In this document: piece by piece, positions 59,817-64,000 of the stretch | How the letters are laid out: each line of letters begins with the position of its first letter | Position numbering within the stretch: position 1 is the first letter of the stretch | Assembly: GCF_036227205.1 (NCBI RefSeq) | Contig: NZ_CP109442.1 | Location: forward strand, 2,046,001 to 2,110,000 | DNA from: Amycolatopsis sp. NBC_01480 | Lineage (GTDB): Bacteria; Actinomycetota; Actinomycetes; Mycobacteriales; Pseudonocardiaceae | Reading direction: 5' to 3' | Length of the DNA stretch: 64,000 nt | Notes under the pieces: model-generated | Database searches by the model: none | What the model was told of the DNA's origin: nothing | What the model saw: the letters and a program-made list of their open reading frames with translations, nothing else | Position numbers and translations under genes: made by a program

Positions 59817-60379
59817 GAGAGGACAAGACGACGAACGAAACAGGGGTGGGTGCGGCTGGACCGCACCCACCGGAGTCCAAGCGATACAAGACGATCCTGG
59901 CTGATCCGCCCTGGGATATCCAGCAGCAGGGCGGCTACGGGGCCGGACGACACTACCCGCTGATGTCCATCGACGAGATTTGCTCGTTGCGAGTCGATCG
60001 GCTGGCGGACGACAACGCCCATCTCTGGTTGTGGACCACGAACGCGGCGCTTCCGGCCGCGCAGGATGTCATCCAGGCGTGGGGTTTCCGTTACGTCAAC
60101 CTCGTTACGTGGGTCAAGCCGCGGCTTGGCCTGGGTGTCTACCTCCGTAACGCGAGCGAGCAACTGCTGTTCGCGGTGCGAGGTAGAGCGCCGATCTTGT
60201 ACCGGAGCCAGCCGACCTGGCTGTTCGCACCGGTACAGGAGCACTCCCACAAACCCGAAGAGGCGTATGCCGTCATTGAGCGGTGTTCGCCTGCCCCTCG
60301 GGTTGAGTTATTCGCCCGTCGCACCCGGCCGGGGTACGACGTGTGGGGCAACCAGGTGAGCTGTGATGTGGCGCTCTGA
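59813..60379 (+). CDS. MT-A70 family adenine methyltransferase
   Basis: 188 aa from ATG 59813. Catalytic motif IV ADPPWDIQQQGG near residue 31 (DPPW), conserved PLMSIDEICSLRVDRLADDN, AHLWLWTTNAALPAAQDVI and the C-terminal AFARRTRPGYDVWGNQ-type end, here VELFARRTRPGYDVWGNQV. It transfers methyl from SAM to adenine N6 in DNA (or RNA in eukaryotic relatives). No cognate restriction endonuclease is visible, so it may protect the element from host restriction or mark its own transcription. Confidence 0.9.
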   Translation: MREDKTTNETGVGAAGPHPPESKRYKTILADPPWDIQQQGGYGAGRHYPLMSIDEICSLRVDRLADDNAHLWLWTTNAALPAAQDVIQAWGFRYVNLVTWVKPRLGLGVYLRNASEQLLFAVRGRAPILYRSQPTWLFAPVQEHSHKPEEAYAVIERCSPAPRVELFARRTRPGYDVWGNQVSCDVAL

Positions 60380-60720
60380 GGCACGACGGTGACCGGAGAT
60401 AGGGCGGCTGCGGCCGTGCAGCGGGCGGTGACGTCGGTGGCCTACGGGTGTCGAACGAGGTCGCGGGGTTGCTGTTGCAGGATCTCCGCGCACCACGCGC
60501 CTGAGCTTCGGTTGTCGTGAAATATACAACTGTCACCAGGGGTCCCACCGTCTTCGGCTCGCTAGATCGCTTGACACGGCTTTTGTTTACAGGCACAAGA
60601 ACAAGTAGAGGCTATTGCGCTGCTGAGACGCTGACGAATAAGGCCACTGGCCGGTCATCTCGCCGCGACGCTTAGAGATTTATTACTTTTCACGATGCTA
60701 CGCGAAAGGAGGAGTTTGCT
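60380..60720. other. 341-bp gap, candidate transfer-operon promoter
   Basis: No supported gene. It contains TTGACA at 60572-60577 with poor -10 candidates after it, and the strong AAAGGAGGAG RBS of the next gene at 60708-60717. A plausible location for a promoter or oriT-like region; no inverted repeat of note was seen. Confidence 0.45.
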
Positions 60721-60897
60721 ATGCCCAAAAACCAACGGGAGGTTCGGATACGCGGAACACAACGCGAGGTAATTGACGCGGACTTGATGGCGCAGATCGT
60801 CATCATGCTCGGTCGGCAACTCAAGCAGGAGACTATGACCGACACGGCGCCGGACATGGCTGAGAACGACGATCAGGATGACGGGAGTACATCGTGA
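60721..60897 (+). CDS. Small acidic protein, 58 aa
   Basis: ATG 60721 directly after the RBS AAAGGAGGAG. Sequence MPKNQREVRIRGTQREVIDA with a helix ADLMAQIVIMLGRQLKQETM and an acidic tail. GTGA overlap with the coupling-protein gene, so it heads that operon. Unknown family, perhaps a small accessory of the coupling ATPase. Confidence 0.6.
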   Translation: MPKNQREVRIRGTQREVIDADLMAQIVIMLGRQLKQETMTDTAPDMAENDDQDDGSTS

Positions 60898-63170
60898 TCC
60901 TCTTCGCCGTGTTGCTCTGCGGCTGTGCCGTGTTGTTCGTCGTGGTGCTCGGCGCACAAGCGTGGGAGGCGGACCGCTGGTCTCGATCGCTTGTGCGCTA
61001 CCGGCTGGGCCTGCCCCGTAACCTGACCGCCAGAGACGTGGCTGCCTGGTTGAGCCAGATCGGCGCGCACACAGTGCCGCCCCGTTTCTCGCTCCTTCAG
61101 ACGTGGCCGGTGGCGGTCGAGATCGAAGCCAGCAGTAAGGGCATCACGCATACGGTGTTGGTGCCGGAGGGACGACATGCGGCAGTGCTGGCCTCGCTGC
61201 GAGCGTCGTTGCCCGGTGTTCGCGTCGACGTCCTGCCCGGCGATGAGCCGGCCGCGGTCTACCAGGCCGGAGTTGAGCTCCGCCTGACCAGTCATACTGC
61301 TCCGCTCGGTGATGACCGCGCCGTGACCGCTGCCAACGGCGCCTTGGCCGCCTTGCAGCCGTTGCCCTCAGGCAGTGCCGTCCGCGTGCAGTGGCTGTTT
61401 GCCGGTGTCCGGGCCAGCAAGTCAGTGGGTACCGGGACGGACGCGCTGCGGCTGTTCGCCGGGGCGACCCCCGACGACCACAACCTGCTACGCGACCAGC
61501 GACAGAAGCAGCGAGCACCGCTACTGGTTGCTACCGGTCGGATCGCGGCCAGTGGGCCGAGCAAAGCACACGCCTTCGGCGTCATCCACCGGATCGTGGG
61601 CGCGCTGCGCGTCTTGGAAGCACCCGGCGCGCACTTTCTGTGGCGGATAGTCCCGAGCTGGCTTGTACGCCAGCGCATAGCGACCCGCCAAGTCCCCTTG
61701 CTCGCCTGGCCACTGACGTTCAACGCCTTGGAAGCGGTCGGCGCGGCAATGTTTCCCCTCGATGGCGTGGCCCTGCCGGGGTTGCGTTCGGGCACCAGCC
61801 GCCGAATACCGCCGTCGCCCGATCTGCCCCGCACTGGCGTCGTGATCGGCGAGACCAACTACCCCGGCATCACACAGCCGCTGGCCATCCGGCCCCGCGA
61901 CCGCACCATGCATACATACGTCCTTGGGCCAACCGGCACTGGAAAATCGACCCTGCTTGCCAATATGGCCCTGAGTGAGATCAACGCTGGCTACGGTGGA
62001 ATCGTCGTCGATCCCAAGTCTGACCTGATCACCAGCATCCTTGAGCGATTTCCTGAGCATCGTCTGAAGGACTTGATCGTACTGGACCCGAGTGACCTGA
62101 ACTATCCAACAGGCTTTAATCCGCTAGCTATCGGTGGTGGTGAGCACGAACGCGAACTGGCTGCCGAGACCATCGCGCACGTCCTAAAAGACATCTTTCG
62201 TGAGAACTGGGGACCTCGCACCGACGACATATTGCGAGCCGCCCTGCTGAGTCTCGTGCGGATTCCGGCACCCAACGGCGAGCCGTTCGCGATGACCGAA
62301 ATTCCGGAGCTGCTGACGAATGTTGGTCTGCGACACTACGTCGCGAACCATCCGAAGCAGCATGACCGCTGGCGGGATTACTGGCGAGAATATGACCAAC
62401 GCTCGGAGGCTGAGCAGTTGAATATGGTCGGCCCGGTCTTGAATAAGCTGCGGGCATTTACTCATCGCACGAGTTTGCGTCTGATTCTCGGGCAAGCACG
62501 CGGAGTCGATCTCAACGAGATATTCACAAAGGGAAAGATCGTGCTGGTGCCCCTGTCCGACGGGTTGATCGGCACGGAGGCTGCTAGTTTGGTGGGGTCA
62601 CTGCTGGTTGGTAGCGTTTGGCGCGCAGCATTACGACGAACCGCTGTACCGTCCGAACAACGGCGGAAGACTTTCGGCGTATTCGATGAGTTTCAAAACA
62701 TCGTTCGGATGAGCAACGACGTAACGGATATGCTAGGGATGGCTCGGGCTCTCAATTTTGGGCTAACCCTGGCTCACCAGTACGCCAAACAGGTGCCGGA
62801 AGCCGTCCGGGCAGCCGTACTCGGAACCGCACGAACGCAGATCTTCTTTCAGACCGAGTACGAGGACGCGCAACTGGTCGCCAAGCGCGTGGCACCTGTG
62901 CTCATCGCTGACGACCTGATGGGGCTCGGCGCGTATGAGATGGCCGCGCGGTTGTGTGTGGATGGACAGACTCGGCCGCCGGTCACTGGTCGCACGCTGC
63001 CGTTGTCCGCAGCCATCCGGGACGCTGTAGCGCTCCGCCGCAACCTAGCCGGCATCCACGGCGTTGCTCGTGCCGAAGTTGAAGCCGGGCTGCTCGCTCG
63101 CGCTCACGCCACACGTGGCACGCGACCGATCCGGCTCGGCGAGATCCCGACAAATGGAGGCATCGTATGA
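60894..63170 (+). CDS. VirD4/TraG-like type IV coupling ATPase
   Basis: 758 aa. One N-terminal membrane helix (ILFAVLLCGCAVLFVVVLGA), a 300-residue variable domain, then the motor: Walker A HTYVLGPTGTGKSTLLANM near residue 340, GGIVVDPKSDLITSILERFP, Walker B FGVFDEFQNIVRM and the TraG/TraD C-terminal AHQYAKQVPEAVRAAVLGTA and RTQIFFQTEYEDAQLVAKRV. It should pump single-stranded DNA to a secretion channel. Its presence with the replication-relaxation gene shows a conjugative or mobilisable element. It overlaps both neighbours by four bases. Confidence 0.9.
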   Translation: MILFAVLLCGCAVLFVVVLGAQAWEADRWSRSLVRYRLGLPRNLTARDVAAWLSQIGAHTVPPRFSLLQTWPVAVEIEASSKGITHTVLVPEGRHAAVLASLRASLPGVRVDVLPGDEPAAVYQAGVELRLTSHTAPLGDDRAVTAANGALAALQPLPSGSAVRVQWLFAGVRASKSVGTGTDALRLFAGATPDDHNLLRDQRQKQRAPLLVATGRIAASGPSKAHAFGVIHRIVGALRVLEAPGAHFLWRIVPSWLVRQRIATRQVPLLAWPLTFNALEAVGAAMFPLDGVALPGLRSGTSRRIPPSPDLPRTGVVIGETNYPGITQPLAIRPRDRTMHTYVLGPTGTGKSTLLANMALSEINAGYGGIVVDPKSDLITSILERFPEHRLKDLIVLDPSDLNYPTGFNPLAIGGGEHERELAAETIAHVLKDIFRENWGPRTDDILRAALLSLVRIPAPNGEPFAMTEIPELLTNVGLRHYVANHPKQHDRWRDYWREYDQRSEAEQLNMVGPVLNKLRAFTHRTSLRLILGQARGVDLNEIFTKGKIVLVPLSDGLIGTEAASLVGSLLVGSVWRAALRRTAVPSEQRRKTFGVFDEFQNIVRMSNDVTDMLGMARALNFGLTLAHQYAKQVPEAVRAAVLGTARTQIFFQTEYEDAQLVAKRVAPVLIADDLMGLGAYEMAARLCVDGQTRPPVTGRTLPLSAAIRDAVALRRNLAGIHGVARAEVEAGLLARAHATRGTRPIRLGEIPTNGGIV

Positions 63171-63289
63171 GCCGCCGAGCCCTTGACTTCGACGTTGATG
63201 TCGCTGCGCTGCTCCCAACCGGCCTGACCTTGGAAAATCGGGCGATAGCAGCCGGGCAATACCGCCTCTTGCAAGGAGAGTCATTATGA
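63167..63289 (+). CDS. Very small protein, 40 aa, in transfer operon
   Basis: ATG 63167, ATGA overlap on both sides (stop 63287-63289). Residues such as RRALDFDVDVAALLPTGLT and LENRAIAAGQYRLLQGESL are soluble and mildly acidic. Coupling makes it likely translated; function unknown. Confidence 0.55.
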   Translation: MSRRALDFDVDVAALLPTGLTLENRAIAAGQYRLLQGESL

Positions 63290-64000
63290 CGCCGACACCA
63301 CCCCCGAAGCGGGTACGGGCTCGACACCTCGCCTGGGTCGCCGAGCGCCTGAGTCCCCGTGACTGGCAGGTTCTGGAGACCGTGAACCGGTTGCACCTCG
63401 TCACCGGTTTTCAGGTCGAGCGCCTCCATTTTGTTGATCTTGCTGGGCGCTCCCGCATCGTCACCCGCTCACGATCCTTGGCGCGACTTGCCGAGTGGCG
63501 GGTGTTGCACCGGTTGCCGCGTCGGGTTGGTGGCGCAATGCGGGGATCCAGTGTGGCCGTGTACGGCCTGGGGATCGCCGGGCAACGCCTACTGGCGGTA
63601 CGGACGAATAGTAGTAGCAATCCTCCTTCGGTTCGACCAGCACGCGTACCAAGCGACCGGTTTGTCGCGCACATCGTGGCGGTTAGTGAGTTATATGTAG
63701 AACTCCGCGAGGCCGAGAGAACCAACTCGCTGATACTCCGCAATTTTACCACTGAACCGGGCGCGTGGTGGCCGAACTCACGGGGCGGCTGGCTAAAGCC
63801 GGACGCGTTTTTAGTCACAAGCAACGGGCGAGTTGATCAACTGTTTTGGGCGGAGATAGATCGGGCAACGGAAAGCCTTGCCACGATTGATCGGAAGCTG
63901 CGGACCTACGTGGACTTTGTGAACCGGGGCGGCCTTGGCCCACGGTCAGCAGTACCCCGCGTACTCGTGACCGTGCCGCATGAAGTGCGACGCGCCGGGA
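63286..64000 (+). CDS. Replication-relaxation family protein, 3' end outside window
   Basis: About 238 residues visible from ATG 63286 (MTPTPPPKRVRARHLAWVAE). Matches the Replic_Relax pattern: RLSPRDWQVLETVNRLHLVT, GRSRIVTRSRSLARLAEWRV, then LKPDAFLVTSNGRVDQLFWA and ERIDRATE-like EIDRATESLATIDRKLRTYV, an N-terminal winged helix and a nuclease-like acidic/Lys core. Known members are plasmid or ICE proteins acting with a coupling ATPase, probably at the origin of transfer. The gene continues past base 64000. Confidence 0.85.
   Translation, partial: MTPTPPPKRVRARHLAWVAERLSPRDWQVLETVNRLHLVTGFQVERLHFVDLAGRSRIVTRSRSLARLAEWRVLHRLPRRVGGAMRGSSVAVYGLGIAGQRLLAVRTNSSSNPPSVRPARVPSDRFVAHIVAVSELYVELREAERTNSLILRNFTTEPGAWWPNSRGGWLKPDAFLVTSNGRVDQLFWAEIDRATESLATIDRKLRTYVDFVNRGGLGPRSAVPRVLVTVPHEVRRAG

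Noticed and set aside
1..64000. CRISPR array
   Set aside because: No regularly spaced identical 25-40 bp repeats were seen; the only near-identical long repeats are the two 58-bp elements.

Overview
The window is high-GC actinomycete DNA. TetR, SARP and StrR-type regulators, GTG/TTG starts, DUF397/XRE pairs, Rv3235-like and replication-relaxation proteins, and a large NRPS-type cluster all fit Pseudonocardiaceae, possibly Amycolatopsis. The genus is an inference; no rRNA or tRNA gene was seen.

Region 1 (1-5.2 kb) is peripheral chromosome: a cytochrome P450 running off the left edge, two TetR regulators each with a palindromic candidate operator, a polytopic membrane protein, a 3' scrap of an acyl-CoA ligase, a muconolactone-isomerase-like gene broken by TGA and holding a 40-bp perfect palindrome, a DUF417 protein and one unknown.

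Region 2 (5.2-30.7 kb) is a biosynthetic gene cluster, almost all on the minus strand and tightly coupled. Read in the direction of transcription it holds: an MFS exporter, ATP-grasp ligase, transglutaminase-fold protein, a single-module NRPS (A-T-E-R), class III aminotransferase, PIG-L deacetylase, SRPBCC protein, FAD/NAD(P) oxidoreductase, class II aldolase, PNPOx-like protein, two acyl-CoA-dehydrogenase-fold flavin monooxygenases, a PEP-utilizing/swivel protein, a third monooxygenase, an acyl-AMP ligase, then a winged-helix protein, a PPDK N-terminal-like protein and a methyltransferase. A StrR-family activator lies upstream. A perfect StrR-type box (GTTCGACTG-N11-CAGTCGAAC) precedes the operon and a near-perfect one lies inside the regulator gene. 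The product cannot be named from sequence.

Region 3 (30.7-37.4 kb) is a plus-strand operon of an APH-fold kinase, a HopA1-family lyase, a 52-residue Ser/Thr-rich peptide and an MFS exporter, followed by a convergent AfsR/SARP regulator. The kinase/HopA1 pair is the dehydratase logic of class V lanthipeptides and thioamitides, but the candidate precursor has no cysteine. This is the strongest candidate for an undescribed system.

Region 4 (37.4-64 kb) is accessory and mobile-element DNA, more AT-rich around 39.5-46.5 kb. It holds orphan genes, a C27 tract, a 58-bp diverged repeat placed upstream of two small genes, an ABC-type AAA ATPase, an XRE/DUF397 pair, two resolvase-fold proteins lacking the catalytic serine, a four-gene WXG/ESX-like module, a 1005-aa NB-ARC-like STAND ATPase, and a plus-strand transfer operon with an MT-A70 adenine methyltransferase, a VirD4/TraG-like coupling ATPase and a replication-relaxation protein that runs off the right edge. 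It looks like an integrated or plasmid-derived conjugative element carrying possible defence and competition cargo. No integrase, att site or origin was identified.
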